This document shows, piece after piece, positions 1 through 8,319 of a stretch of DNA of 8,902 bases. The stretch lies in contig SYFN01000158.1 of the NCBI GenBank assembly GCA_005800405.1, positions 1 through 8,902 of the forward strand, given 5' to 3'. Below the pieces are notes generated by a model. The model did not search any database, was not told the origin of the DNA, and was given only the letters and a program-made list of their open reading frames with translations. Source of the stretch: Burkholderiales bacterium (lineage in GTDB: Bacteria > Pseudomonadota > Gammaproteobacteria > Burkholderiales > Burkholderiaceae_D). The position numbers and the translations under genes were made by a program. How positions within the stretch are numbered: position 1 is the stretch's first letter; each line of letters starts with the position of its first letter.

Positions 1-987
1 GGTTTCCAGATCGCGTATCTCACCGATCATGATGACATCTGGATCCTGCCGGAGAATGGCGCGCAATGCTTTCGCAAAGCTCATGTCGATACGGGCGTTG
101 ACCTGCGTTTGCCCGACACCTGGCAATTCATATTCGATGGGGTCTTCTACCGTCAGTATGTTGGTAGTCACTGCATTAAGTCGCGTGAGTGCTGCATACA
201 GCGTCGTGGTCTTGCCTGAGCCGGTGGGCCCCGTTACCAGCACAATGCCGCGAGGTTGACTGATCAGATGATCGAACTGTGCCTGCGTGTTCTGGCTCAT
301 ACCCAGCTGTTGCAGATCCAGACGGCTACCCTTCTTGTCCAGCAATCGCAAGACAGCGCGCTCTCCGTGGCCGGCGGGTAAAGTGGAGACGCGCACATCC
401 ACCGGCTTGCCACCTACGCGCAGCGTGATGCGGTCATCCTGCGGCAAACGTTTTTCTGCAATATCAAGTTGCGACATGATCTTCACACGCGATATCAGCG
501 CAGCATGAATCGCTTTTTTGGGTCTCACGACATCGCGTAGTCGCCCATCGATACGAAAACGAACAATCGAAATTTGCTCGAAGGGTTTGATGTGAATATC
601 CGACGTGCCTTCACGCAGCGCTTGGGTCAGCAGCGCATTGATCATGCGTATTACCGGGGCATCGTCTGCAGACTCCAGTAAATCTTCAATCGCTGGCATT
701 TCCTGCATCAATCGCGCAAGATCAAAGTCTGATTCCACCTCATCGACCACCTGCGCAGCGTCACTGCCTGATCCTGCATACGCGCGTGCGATCGCAGCGT
801 CCAGTTGCTCTTGCGACAAAGTATTTAAACGTGCGCGCCCAAAACACCGGCCGACTTTAGCCACCGCAGTGGGCATGGTCGTATCCGATAGCCAGATATC
901 CACCGCATCATCTGCTGCCTGGGCAAGCAAGCCGAAATCGCGTGCAAAGCTAAAAGGTAACAAACGCGGATCATGCATGACAGCCAT
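1..987 (-). CDS. gspE: GspE, T2SS assembly ATPase (C-terminus cut by window edge)
   Basis: Cytoplasmic hexameric ATPase that powers pseudopilus assembly, docking on the cytoplasmic domain of GspL. The frame is open for 329 codons from ATG 987-985 to the window edge with no stop. Visible features: an N-terminal GspL-binding region (about residues 1-110); the DIHIKPF and VRFRIDGR motifs (about 130-149); QLDIAEKRLPQDDR (about 173-186); Walker A GPTGSGKT (253-260); the Asp box TVEDPIEYE (279-287); and Walker B DVIMIGEIRD (317-326). The His box and the zinc-binding tetracysteine loop of the family would lie beyond the edge. The start follows the gspD stop by 21 bases, with a purine-rich tract containing AAGG and GAGAG just upstream. 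An ATG three codons later is a less likely start. All catalytic motifs seen are intact, unlike several neighbours. The gene is GspE rather than PilB, judged from its operon position. Confidence 0.97.
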   Translation of the reverse strand, partial: MAVMHDPRLLPFSFARDFGLLAQAADDAVDIWLSDTTMPTAVAKVGRCFGRARLNTLSQEQLDAAIARAYAGSGSDAAQVVDEVESDFDLARLMQEMPAIEDLLESADDAPVIRMINALLTQALREGTSDIHIKPFEQISIVRFRIDGRLRDVVRPKKAIHAALISRVKIMSQLDIAEKRLPQDDRITLRVGGKPVDVRVSTLPAGHGERAVLRLLDKKGSRLDLQQLGMSQNTQAQFDHLISQPRGIVLVTGPTGSGKTTTLYAALTRLNAVTTNILTVEDPIEYELPGVGQTQVNARIDMSFAKALRAILRQDPDVIMIGEIRDLET

Positions 988-1008
988 GTTTTTCTCTCGC
1001 CTTTTCTT
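988..1008 (-). promoter_or_regulatory. Purine-rich ribosome-binding region of gspE
   Basis: The 21 bases between the gspD stop and the gspE ATG read, on the minus strand, as a nearly pure purine run including AAGG and GAGAG. This is the only strong free-standing Shine-Dalgarno-like tract in the operon. Most other genes start inside the preceding gene and presumably depend on translational coupling. No terminator or promoter is visible in the gap, so gspE is probably cotranscribed with gspD. Confidence 0.5.
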
Positions 1009-3212
1009 TTAACGCAAATCAATCACTGGCGGTTCGACAGGAAAAGTCCCGAAAGGTGCCTTTGATGGTGAATTGGCAGGCGGGGATACTATCGGATCAT
1101 CCGGCCTCTGCAGCATCGCGCCACCCACCGGTTTGCCATCCTTAAGCGGTGTCAGCGCAGGCGTCTCTATGCGTGGCAGCAGCGCATTCGGCTCAGGTTG
1201 TATCTCGAATTGAGCACCGCGAATGTAGTCATAACGATCACTGGCCACGGCGACCGTATGCGCATCTGTTCGGACCACCGTAGGTCGAAGAAACACCATG
1301 AGATTGGTTTTGCCACGACGGCGCGATTGATACTGAAACAGATAGCCAATAATGGGTATGCTGCCAAGGCCAGGGGCTTTCTCGACACTGTCATTGACGG
1401 TATCTTCGATCAATCCACCCAGCACAATAATCTGCCCGTCATCGACCAGCACATTGGTGTCAATTGAACGTTTGCTGGTAATCAGACTCGAGGTCGTCGA
1501 TTGCTGAATATTCGAGGTTTCCTGATAAATCGCCATCTTCACCGTGCCGCCCTCCGAAATCTGGGGCCGCACGCGCAGTGACAAACCAATGTCACGCCGC
1601 TCAATAGTTTGAAAGGGATTCACACCCGCAGTACCACCCGAAGCAGGTGTCGTGAACTGACCCCTAATGAAAGGCACGTTCTGACCGACGATAATGCGTG
1701 CCTCTTCGTTATCGAGTGTGATCAGATTGGGCATGGAAAGAATATTGGCTTTGACATCGCGCTCCAGCGCACGCGCCAGTACGCTCAGACCCAGCTGCCC
1801 GTTATGTTGGCTGAGCACACCCATGCTCAGCCCATTTCCCGGCGGTAGTGCGGTCTTGTTGGGACCAAGTAAGGAGGCTGCCTGCGATGCGAGATTATTA
1901 CCTTCGGTAGAAAACCCGGTTAGGACCCCGACGCGAAAACGACTACCGGCATCACCAGAGAGCGCAGCCCATTGCACCCCTAATTCTGCTGCCTTCTCGG
2001 CGCTGACTTCGACGATCAATGACTCGACATACACTTGCGCACGTCGTGCATCAAGCTGATCAATGATATTGCGCAGATTTCGGTAGACGCGCTCGTTGGC
2101 GGTGACGATCAAGGTATTGGTGGTGGGATCAGCCTGGATGAATTCGCCTGCACCACCGGTAGGTAGCGAGCTCTGTTGTATTCCCGGCGATGTTGGAGGT
2201 GACTGCAAGCCCCCAGTCTGTTGCGCGGTAGCTGGTTGGGCCGGTGCAGACGTTGGCATCTGGGTCAGCGGCATCATGCCCGCTGCGGTGGCGCCCGATT
2301 CACCCGCGACCACAGCGCGCAGCACTTGTGCCAGACGCGTGGCTTCGGCATTGCGCAGATACACCACATGTACGTTGCCGGGCAAGGCAGTGGGCTGATC
2401 GAGTTTGGTAATCAGGTTGCGCGCCAGATGGGCGCACCCGGCGGTTGGCGCGCGAATAATGATGGAATTGGTACGGGTATCGGCGAGCAGCATGTCGCGT
2501 CCCGGATCAACCGTACCTGGCGTTGTGCCCGAATCCAGCATGCGATTGATCGTGACGGTCAGATCAATGGCAAGCGCATGTTCAAGCCGAATGACCTCCA
2601 GTTCCCCGATAGCGGGCGTATCTAGGGACGCAATGAGGCGCGATAGCCGCTTCAGGTTATCAGCATAGTCTGTGATGATCAGTGTGTTATTTGTGGGGTC
2701 GGAACTGATGGTGTTGTTGGCGGAGATCAGTGGACGCAGTATCGTCACCAGTCCGGCAGCTGATTCATGATTCAGGCGAAAAATCTGTGTTGCAATCTGA
2801 TCGCCGCGGATTTTACTCGTCAGTACAGGTACGGCCTGAAGCTTCGCGTCGGCCTCCGGTACGACTTTCAAATAGTCAGCCGTGCGTACCACTGCATAAC
2901 CCTGCAAGCGCAGAACGGAGCTCAGCATTTCAAGGGCCTGTGTTTTAGTCACCGGCTTTTCGGAGACAAGATTGATCGTGCCTTTGACGCGCGGATCGAT
3001 GATGAAGGTGTTACCGGTGTAATGGCCGATGGCTCGTACTACGGATTCGATATCTGCGCCAACAAAATTCAATGTCGCCCGACTCGAGGACGGGTCCTGC
3101 GCTCTGGCAGATGACAATACAAGGTAAATGCAGAAAATAAAAAAGCCCAGGACAACCCTACTTGCTGGCGATGGGCGCCGGGTGTCATAGTGCAGGCTGT
3201 CATAGTGGTCAT
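1009..3212 (-). CDS. gspD: GspD, outer-membrane secretin (body intact, leader probably frameshifted)
   Basis: Multimeric outer-membrane channel of the T2SS. From about 3099 the frame is open to TAA at 1011-1009. In order it holds the N0 domain (begins ATLNFVGADIESVV), N1 (TQIFRLNHESAAGL to SRLIASLD), N2 (EVIRLEHALAIDL) and N3 (VHVVYLRNAEATRLA), with a Gln/Pro/Ala-rich insert before FIQADPTTNTLIVTA. The secretin core contains RRAQVYVESLIVEV, LVDDGQIIVLGGLI and PGLGSIPIIGYLF. A proline-rich tail of about 85 residues follows. The natural start is probably ATG 3212-3210, which overlaps the gspN stop as ATGA, but that ATG is one frame off the body. One extra base, for example a seventh T in the T6 run at 3144-3139, gives a 38-residue signal peptide ending SSARA|Q and a protein of about 734 residues. 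An in-frame TTG at 3222-3220 is an alternative start needing no frameshift. As written, the body is in frame with gspN, forming one 996-codon ORF. Confidence 0.95.
3139..3144 (-). other. T6 homopolymer at the probable gspD leader frameshift
   Basis: On the coding strand the gspD signal-peptide hydrophobic core contains six consecutive T. With seven T, the frame opened by ATG 3212-3210 joins the secretin body through AFFIFCIYLVLSSARAQ. With six, it does not. The exact site of the missing base is not fixed and could lie anywhere from about 3200 to 3139. Confidence 0.45.
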
Positions 3213-3999
3213 TTGAACTCAAACGCGATGATGTTGCGGTTCCCTTGATGACGTCGCTGCCCAAGCAGATTGAGCAGAATCGCCAGTCTCTGTCCCGTCC
3301 TTCCTGTGCCCATGCCTCGCCTGAAAACTCTAACCGACCATTGGCCAGCACACCGCCACCCTGAAGCTGCAAGGGTCCAGACAAGGTTTTCAGTCTGAGC
3401 TGTGCGCGTGTGCCGCGCCAGTCAAATTGCAGCTGATATGCGCCCAATGGCTTGATCGGTGATAAGGTCGATGCAATCTCTGTCATGTCGAGCTGCATGC
3501 GGCCATCTATCGTTATGCCATCCGACGTGCTTGAGAACATGAGCGTCCCCCATGACAGACGCATGCCACCCGATGGCTTGAGCGTATTGAGTGGTGCGCC
3601 CAGCGCTGACAGTCGCTCCGCTTGCAGCATCAGTACCAACGGCGTCAATGCCGATTGATGCCAATTGCCCCGCAATTGAACCGACTTTGTCAGCACATCA
3701 CGGTTATCGATATGCATGTCAACGCGACCCAGCAGCGGCAGGGGTGACAATCGCCAGTGAAACCGTCCTGGAAGTAGTGGCACGAGTGGTGCCAGCGCCC
3801 TCGCGGATTGGTCACCTGAACGAACCACACCCAGTAATGCCGAGCCTTGCCACAATCTGCCCGTGGCATCTCCTAATGAGAACCGACCACCTGTCTGCTG
3901 CTCCACGACTGGCGCCAGCCATGTGGCTGGTAGTGTTGCCGTGACTATGATGCTCACGATCAGTAATGCAGCGGCAATCCAGATGAGCACTGCTTTCAT
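3209..3999 (-). pseudogene. gspN: GspN, T2SS inner-membrane accessory protein (one-base frameshift near C-terminus)
   Basis: Bitopic inner-membrane protein with a periplasmic domain, found in a subset of T2SS operons; its precise role is poorly defined. The start ATG 3999-3997 overlaps the gspM stop as ATGA. Residues 3-24 form a hydrophobic anchor, followed by typical GspN periplasmic sequence (TGRLWQGSA; GVLANGRLEFSGEAWAQEGR). At about 3287 one base is missing. In the next frame the expected C-terminus continues as LAILLNLLGQRR and ends IIAFEFK at TGA 3211-3209. Restored length is about 263 residues, normal for the family, with codon 238 hit. In the sequence as given, the first frame instead runs on into gspD without a stop. 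The lesion removes only the last 25 or so residues but fuses the two reading frames. Confidence 0.85.
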
Positions 4000-4504
4000 G
4001 AAGGTCGCTGCAAGGAGAGCTTGGCATCGACTCTGTCGATGCGATCACGCGCAGTCATCGTGGCTTCAATGACCGTCAGTTGCTGTCCGCGCTGCATCTC
4101 TTGCAAGTAATCGGTCAATGTGGAAAACGCGACATCCGAAAAATTCAACTTGAATATACCGTTATTGAATGTGGCTTGCTCCGCCCTCAAGCCCGATTCC
4201 AGCAGTGAGCGCTCAAGCTCCTCGCGTGACAAGACTTGCGTCACTGGCGCAACAGGTGGCAGAGCTGCGACTTCCTGCGCCAGCGCGCGCAATTGCAACG
4301 ACTGAGTACGCAACGCAGGCAATTGCTGTTGTATTGTTTTGCGCATTTTGATTGCAGGATCGACACCCATAACCAGCACAGCAGCATGGCGAACACGACA
4401 CTACCCAGCGTCAGCAGACGACGCTCGCGCAGCGTAAACCCCTACCAAGCAGCGGCGATGCGCTGACGCGCACGCATGGTCAAACGCAAGGCCGTATTCA
4501 TCAT
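3996..4504 (-). pseudogene. gspM: GspM, T2SS inner-membrane platform protein (amber stop plus frameshift)
   Basis: Bitopic inner-membrane protein that partners GspL in the assembly platform. The start ATG 4504-4502 overlaps the gspL TGA as ATGA, with AGGTG upstream. The N-terminus reads MMNTALRLTMRARQRIAAAW, then codon 21 is TAG (4444-4442), then the same frame continues GFTLRERRLLTLGSVVFAMLL, which is the usual cytoplasmic tail and membrane segment. At about 4380 one base is missing. The frame then shifts and goes on VLVMGVDPAIKMRK, followed by the heptad-like helical region and a ferredoxin-like C-terminal domain, ending LQRPS at TGA 3998-3996. The restored length is about 169 residues, normal for GspM. 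With two independent lesions before or in the membrane segment, no membrane-anchored GspM can be made by ordinary translation. Confidence 0.88.
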
Positions 4505-5784
4505 ATGCTGCGCACCTGCCAGACACTTGCCCCACCCTCGGAATCCATCGCGCGGGCCTGTAGCGCGTGTGTGGCCAGCACAGACTGCGCCGCTTCAATG
4601 GACAGCTTGACGGCTGGTTTAAAACGTATCTCCAGCGTCTGGTCGCGGTACGCAATAGCGGCAATGGCCTGCGTACCTGTCCCGGTTTGCGTTTGGAAGG
4701 TAGTCCATGCATCACCGAAGGCGGCGGCGAGTGCGAGAAAATCAGACGGCGCAGTTTCACCCGCACGCTGGCGTGACGCAGCGATCTTGCGCTGCATTTG
4801 CGCTAGCGGATCAAGGACTGCCGTCTCATTGGGAAAACTGCGCCGATAGGTCTCTACCATCGCAAGCTTTAAACCTGCGGCCTCGTGCTGCAAACGCCAG
4901 CTGTCAATTTACAGCGCGACGGTATTCACAACCCCCAGCAACAAGGCCAGACGAACTGGCCACCTCCAGCGCTGCCATTCAATACCTGCAGATTCGGGCT
5001 CTACGACACCGGACATCAGATCCGGTTCGGCGTCACTGGCGGCATCGATCAGACTGGCCCAGTTCATTTCATGCAAGACACCCAGTTTTACTGAGTGCCG
5101 GCCAGACGCTTGTGCGGCTTGGTATTCATCGACACAATCGGGCGGCAGGAGCAGATCGGCTACCCGCTCACCTGCCATCGTCGAGAGCAGTTGCAGCACC
5201 TGATCGAGCAGAGTCACCTCATCGGCATCCGTCATCGGCAAACCTATACCTTCATCTGCCGCATAGCGAATGACGAGTTCGGTCGCGTCACCATTCACCA
5301 TCAATGCAGCGGCAAGATGATCGGCTTGCAAGGGCAGATACAGTTGGGCTGGCAACGCGCGTATGCGATTGACACCCGATTCACGCAGCTGCCGGGTCCA
5401 CGCCAACAGCCAGTCGCGCTGCACGACGGCGACTGTGCGCTTGCCCGCCCGTTCCTTACCTGCGGCCAGCACACAATCGGTCGCATCACCGATCAAGCGG
5501 TCTTCCACAAGCGCAGGCAATACCAAATGCAAACGGTGTGCTGGCAGGGGTGGCACCTCCACCCGAAGCAGCGTGATATCGCTGGCGGCAAGCAGGAGAA
5601 CCGCGGTATACGCATCACCCAGCGCAAAACCCGGCCGCGCGAGCGACGTGAAACCCGTCTGCAACAGCTTACCCCGCAGAGTGACCGCATAAGGCACTGC
5701 AATATCAGTGATGTTTCGAGTCTTATCAATAGCAGTACGCGGCGGTAAACGCAGGTAGGTGATGGTGTTTCCTTTGTTGCGCAT
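4501..5784 (-). pseudogene. gspL: GspL, T2SS inner-membrane platform protein (ochre stop at the membrane segment)
   Basis: GspL links the GspE ATPase to the membrane platform through an actin-like cytoplasmic domain, one transmembrane helix and a periplasmic ferredoxin-like domain that meets GspM. The start ATG 5784-5782 lies three bases after the gspK stop. The cytoplasmic domain is seen in ITYLRLPPR (8-16), LLLAASDITLLR and LPALVEDRLIGD. The membrane helix begins at about residue 275 (WPVRLALLLGVVNTVAL). Codon 292 is TAA (4911-4909). The same frame then continues IDSWRLQHEAAGLKLAMVETYRRSFPNE and the full periplasmic domain, ending WQVRSI at TGA 4503-4501. The total is 427 codons including the ochre, normal for the family. 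As written, the product stops at the end of the membrane helix: it could still meet GspE but lacks the GspM-contacting domain. Confidence 0.9.
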
Positions 5785-5787
5785 GCT

Positions 5788-6750
5788 TCAGATCTCGCGT
5801 ACCCACAGCAGGCGTGTCATCGTACCTTGGCGTTCAATGAGCGCCTGTACCTGCATCATCGACTCGCGCATACTCACCCGTCCGATCACCAGAAAAAACC
5901 GGGTCGCTACCGACAGCTGATCCAGATCACTTTCCACGCCCGGTACGCGCGTCTTGAAATCATTCAGATCGACAAAAGCGGCGGTGCGTCGACGCGCAAT
6001 CAGGGCATTCGCATCGCTGAGCGATAAGGCAGGCAGACGTGCGACCAGGGCAGGCGTGCTGGAGGTGTTGACATTTAAAGGCGTGGTACGCGGTAAAAAA
6101 ATTACCTCATCGCGAATTGCTGCAATGACTGCCGGTGTAAAGCCGGCCACGGCCAGCAAGTCATCTACTTGTAAAAAACTGATAGGTCGTGCCGCATCAG
6201 TACCCATGCCAGAGTGACGCTGGCTGGCAGCAATCTGCTCGGCAGCAGCACGCGCGAGTGATGGATTCTGCTGGAGTGCTGATAAGAGTCGCTCGAAAGC
6301 GGCAACTTCGATACGCGGCACCTCACCGCTGGCAGCCAGTCGGGTAAGGTTGAAACGCGCTTGTGCGTCTTGTATTGAACCCGAGAGTGTTGCGCTCGGG
6401 GCTACTTCACGTGAAGCAGCATCGACGTATTGATCCAGTCGCGTCTCCGACAAGGGCACGGCCCAGGGCTCGGAGAGATCATCAATGGCGGAATATTTGC
6501 CGTCTTCACGCAAGATCAGTCGTGCCCAATCGAGTGCGCCGCGCAAGATCCAGTGCTTTTGCAATTGCATGCGCTGATTTTCGATCGAGCGTACCTGCAC
6601 CTGCTGCTGCCAAAAAAGGCTGGCTACGATGGTGATGGCCAGCGTTGTCAATAGCAACGCCATAATCACTGCGACGCCTTGCTGTCGTACACGCAAGATG
6701 TCCGCTGATTCAGTGCCATACGATATCCTCGGAGAGTGACTTGAACTCAT
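5788..6750 (-). CDS. gspK: GspK, minor pseudopilin at the pseudopilus tip
   Basis: Large minor pseudopilin that caps the pseudopilus in a GspI-GspJ-GspK tip complex. It is intact at 320 residues, in the usual GspK range. The start ATG 6750-6748 overlaps the gspJ TGA as ATGA. A 25-residue leader ending RVRQQG precedes the hydrophobic segment VAVIMALLLTTLAITIVASLF. Position +5 of the mature protein is Met rather than Glu, as expected because GspK lacks the Glu5 of other pseudopilins. Conserved DAQARFNL and LNVNTSSTPAL motifs of the globular domain are present, with ARPISFLQVDDLLAVAGF between them. No lesion is seen. The stop TGA 5790-5788 is followed after three bases by gspL. Confidence 0.96.
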   Translation of the reverse strand: MSSSHSPRISYGTESADILRVRQQGVAVIMALLLTTLAITIVASLFWQQQVQVRSIENQRMQLQKHWILRGALDWARLILREDGKYSAIDDLSEPWAVPLSETRLDQYVDAASREVAPSATLSGSIQDAQARFNLTRLAASGEVPRIEVAAFERLLSALQQNPSLARAAAEQIAASQRHSGMGTDAARPISFLQVDDLLAVAGFTPAVIAAIRDEVIFLPRTTPLNVNTSSTPALVARLPALSLSDANALIARRRTAAFVDLNDFKTRVPGVESDLDQLSVATRFFLVIGRVSMRESMMQVQALIERQGTMTRLLWVREI

Positions 6751-7421
6751 ACTGCGCCCAGCATAAATATCTTTGTGAGGCTAGCCTCACGTCCTGGCAA
6801 CTGTAATGCGACTTCCAGTCCGGTCCAGAGAATCTGCGTCGAAGTGGTGCCAGCCTGAGGATTCGTCAGTGCAGAGCGTGATGTGGGCATGCTACTGTCG
6901 CCACTACCCCTGCTGCGCCAGCCACGGCCATCATCTGCCCATACGCGGAATTGCATCGATTGCACGCCAGATTGCAGACGCACTCCCGGTAATGCTGATG
7001 ACGTTGCGAGTTGCTGGTATTGATTCAGGCGTACGAGATCCCGCGTTGGGGGTGATTCTTCTCGTGTAAGCGAACCATCGCGCAGACGATACGTTACCAG
7101 CTGCAGCGCTCCGGGCTGCGCTTCCGGCTGTGTTCGGCGAACGAGTGTAAAGCGCACCTATTCAAGTTCCACTGCCTGCCGACCATCGATCTCGGCGAGA
7201 TTCACGACGTTCATACAATCGGTCTGCATTTGTGCAAAAGCCAGTTGCAAACCACGCGTTTGTGCCAGCTCCTCATGAAGGCTAATGCGAGCACGCGTGA
7301 TGCTGTCGAGACCACGCCAGCCGAGTACCGCGACAAAAGCCATCATCGTCATCGCAACCAGTAACTCGACCAGTGTGAGCCCGCGCTGCGACCCGCTCGA
7401 ATCAAACGAATTAGATGGCAT
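6747..7421 (-). pseudogene. gspJ: GspJ, minor pseudopilin (in-frame amber at codon 88)
   Basis: Minor pseudopilin of the GspI-J-K tip complex. The start ATG 7421-7419 overlaps the end of gspI by 11 bases. The leader MPSNSFDSSGSQRG is followed by LTLVELLVAMTMMAFVAVLG, the prepilin cleavage site and hydrophobic helix with Glu at +5; Leu rather than Phe stands at +1. The sequence RARISLHEELAQTRGLQLAF is typical GspJ. Codon 88 is TAG (7160-7158). The same frame then continues VRFTLVRRTQPEAQPG, RLRDGSLTREES and a normal C-terminal half, ending FMLGAV at TGA 6749-6747. Full length would be 224 codons including the amber, normal for GspJ. The GTG right after the stop could in principle allow reinitiation, but that product would lack the leader and helix and could not enter a pseudopilus. 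Confidence 0.9.
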
Positions 7422-7803
7422 TAGGAACGATCTGAGACAACATGATGATACGGTGCGATCCCTCGCGCTCATCCGCTACAGCCACCTCTACTCGGCGAAA
7501 AGCCGGATTGGGCGTTGGATAAATCTGTTCCTCGCAACGCAAAAGCAGTTCAGCCTGTGCACAAGAAAAAACGCGTCGTCCGATCGGTGGCCATTCATGC
7601 GCAAGCCTGATTTGTGTCAGACGATTTTCTGCCGACCAGGTGGCCATCATCGCCGTACGCAAATCACTACTATTTTGGGTAAGACTGGCGACCGCACACA
7701 AACTGGCTGCGAGGGCAATGCCAATGATGACTAATGCCACTAGCACTTCAAGCAAGGTGAAACCCTGATTGAATCTTGGATGATTTTTGTTTTGCTGAGA
7801 CAT
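7411..7803 (-). CDS. gspI: GspI, minor pseudopilin
   Basis: Minor pseudopilin that nucleates the GspI-J-K tip. It is intact at 130 residues, usual for the family. The leader ends NQG at residue 14 and is followed by [19 protein letters not shown], with Glu at +5. Downstream AENRLTQIRL, the WPPIG turn and PTPNPAFRRVEV are characteristic GspI. The start ATG lies 24 bases after the gspH stop, with GGAG about 12 bases upstream. It ends at TAA 7413-7411, inside the start of gspJ. No lesion seen. Confidence 0.95.
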   Translation of the reverse strand: MSQQNKNHPRFNQGFTLLEVLVALVIIGIALAASLCAVASLTQNSSDLRTAMMATWSAENRLTQIRLAHEWPPIGRRVFSCAQAELLLRCEEQIYPTPNPAFRRVEVAVADEREGSHRIIMLSQIVPNAI

Positions 7804-7827
7804 ATCGTGGATGACTCCAAATGGCTT

Positions 7828-8319
7828 TCACTGCATCTGAAAATTACCGATGCCGTCGGCCTGAATGCTTGTGCTGTCTGCCTCCAGGGTCAATCGCAGT
7901 ACAAATGGCTTATCCACGGGTTCACGACAGAAGACGATACGCAGCGGCAAGTGATCTGATGTCGGCGGTGTCAGCACAATAAATAAAGGAGTGCGACGAA
8001 ATTCACGTTCGCGCAGGAGTACATCATCGGTCACGACTTGCCAGCTGTCGTTCTGCCGGATCAAGAAACGGTAGCGCTTTTCATCGATTTCGAAAGCAAT
8101 AGCACGATTCCGGACAATCGCCTCATCGCGTGCAGCTTGTAGCAGTAAAGCAATCCGCTGCGCATCATCCCGAAGTAACTGTCTATTTCCTGGCATCGCA
8201 TTGAGCGCGACTGCACCCAGCAGAACGCTGACAATCACCAGCACCACCAGCACCTCCAGCAGGGTGAAGCCTCGATGCTGCTGCGCTTCAGTCCGCCCAG
8301 GAACCGATGTCGGCATCAT
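7828..8319 (-). CDS. gspH: GspH, minor pseudopilin
   Basis: Minor pseudopilin that joins the major GspG fibre to the tip complex. The start is ATG 8319-8317 or the adjacent ATG 8316-8314, about 30 bases inside the end of gspG in another frame. A longer upstream frame exists but would overlap gspG heavily and is not needed. The leader ends AQQHRG and is followed by [22 protein letters not shown] with Glu at +5. The sequence [23 protein letters not shown] is the typical GspH helix, and GIGNFQMQ ends the protein at TGA 7830-7828. Length is 163 residues, normal for the family. No lesion seen. Confidence 0.93.
   Translation of the reverse strand: MMPTSVPGRTEAQQHRGFTLLEVLVVLVIVSVLLGAVALNAMPGNRQLLRDDAQRIALLLQAARDEAIVRNRAIAFEIDEKRYRFLIRQNDSWQVVTDDVLLREREFRRTPLFIVLTPPTSDHLPLRIVFCREPVDKPFVLRLTLEADSTSIQADGIGNFQMQ

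Noticed and set aside
605..1012. Plus-strand ORF of 135 codons at the left end
   Set aside because: It lies wholly antisense to the N-terminal half of gspE and the gspD/gspE gap, and shows no recognisable motif or start context.
825..1022. Minus-strand 65-codon ORF at the gspD/gspE junction
   Set aside because: It is in a different frame from gspE, which has intact sequence across the same bases.
4707..5748. Plus-strand ORFs of 188 and 217 codons
   Set aside because: They are antisense to gspL, whose minus-strand translation is clearly family-like on both sides of its stop. The plus-strand products are low-complexity Arg/Gln/His-rich shadows.
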